Below are positions 63,860-64,000 of a stretch of DNA of 64,000 bases, piece by piece (the stretch's first letter is position 1; every line of letters starts with the position of its first letter). Source of the DNA: Corynebacterium propinquum DSM 44285 (GTDB lineage Bacteria; Actinomycetota; Actinomycetes; Mycobacteriales; Mycobacteriaceae). A program made the position numbers and the translations under genes. The notes beneath the pieces are model-generated. The model saw only the letters and a list, made by a program, of their open reading frames with translations. It made no database searches and was not told the DNA's origin. The stretch lies in NCBI RefSeq assembly GCF_000375525.1, contig NZ_AQXC01000002.1, positions 186,001-250,000 on the forward strand, given 5' to 3'.

Positions 63860-64000
63860 TGAGCATTGAAAACTGGGTATCAGTCTTGTCAGCCGGTATT
63901 GCATTAGCTTCCTTCGTGTTGGCCTCGTGGAATGCAATGCAATCTCGCAAATCAGAGGAGAAATCTGCCCAACAAGCTAAAGAAGCCACACTAGCAGCCA
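63860..64000 (+). CDS. Membrane-anchored coiled-coil protein, 3' end outside window
   Basis: The frame is open from ATG 63860 to the window edge (47 residues visible). It begins MSIENWVSVLSAGIALASFV, one membrane segment with a short outside end, then a polar, probably helical part (MQSRKSEEKSAQQAKEATLA). The upstream region is AT-rich (TTGATATATG) and no ribosome-binding site is seen. A single membrane helix followed by a coiled coil is common in small accessory and defence proteins, but the missing part decides. Confidence 0.5.

Overview
The window looks like a chromosome segment of a Corynebacterium. This rests on recognised protein families and gene neighbourhoods (MscCG-type channel beside ilvBNC, LtbR divergent from leuCD, Odx-type FAH protein, two-domain MutT1, DUF3515, GT87), moderate-to-high GC, and several promoters whose -10 box lies 6-8 bases before the start codon, as in leaderless corynebacterial mRNAs. 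The species cannot be named from the sequence alone.

Positions 1-45,900 are mostly a conserved core. It holds branched-chain amino acid synthesis (ilvD; ilvB-ilvN behind a leader-peptide attenuator; ilvC; leuB; ltbR/leuC-leuD), serA, an MscCG-type glutamate/mechanosensitive channel, gltX followed by tRNA-Gln(CTG) and tRNA-Glu(CTC), odx, an isochorismate synthase, gpsA, ddl, thiL-ung, a FakA-like DAK2 protein, recG, rsmD, coaD and a DUF368 lipid-carrier transporter. Exceptions to the core pattern are a bioW-bioF pair between serA and a conserved hypothetical gene, two related lipoproteins flanking the serA region, and a PucR relic at 26.2 kb.

An accessory region begins right after a tRNA-Leu(CAA) at 45,958-46,034 and runs at least to 58.6 kb, probably through the right edge. 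It is a patchwork of diverged duplications: two copies each of an immunity-like small protein and of an unknown 120-residue protein; two copies of a phage-like intergenic block with terminators and a tRNA-like T-arm, one still followed by a phage scaffold-like gene; an intact HipA-like kinase/DUF3037 pair plus a decayed second copy; and four copies of a tiny module made of a short membrane protein overlapping an excisionase/AlpA-like DNA-binding protein by exactly 11 bases. Apparent IS remnants with fused terminal inverted repeats punctuate it.

Positions 55.3-57.2 kb are a decayed iron-siderophore locus: a DtxR-like box, a collapsed formyltransferase gene and an intact siderophore-binding lipoprotein. 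Positions 58.6-63.6 kb hold a single-polypeptide type ISP-like restriction-modification enzyme (nuclease, helicase, methyltransferase and specificity regions). It is interrupted at a G9 tract; eight Gs would restore one frame of about 1653 codons, so it is a good candidate for phase variation. The fourth copy of the membrane-protein/DNA-binding module lies just beyond it, followed by a gene cut by the window edge.
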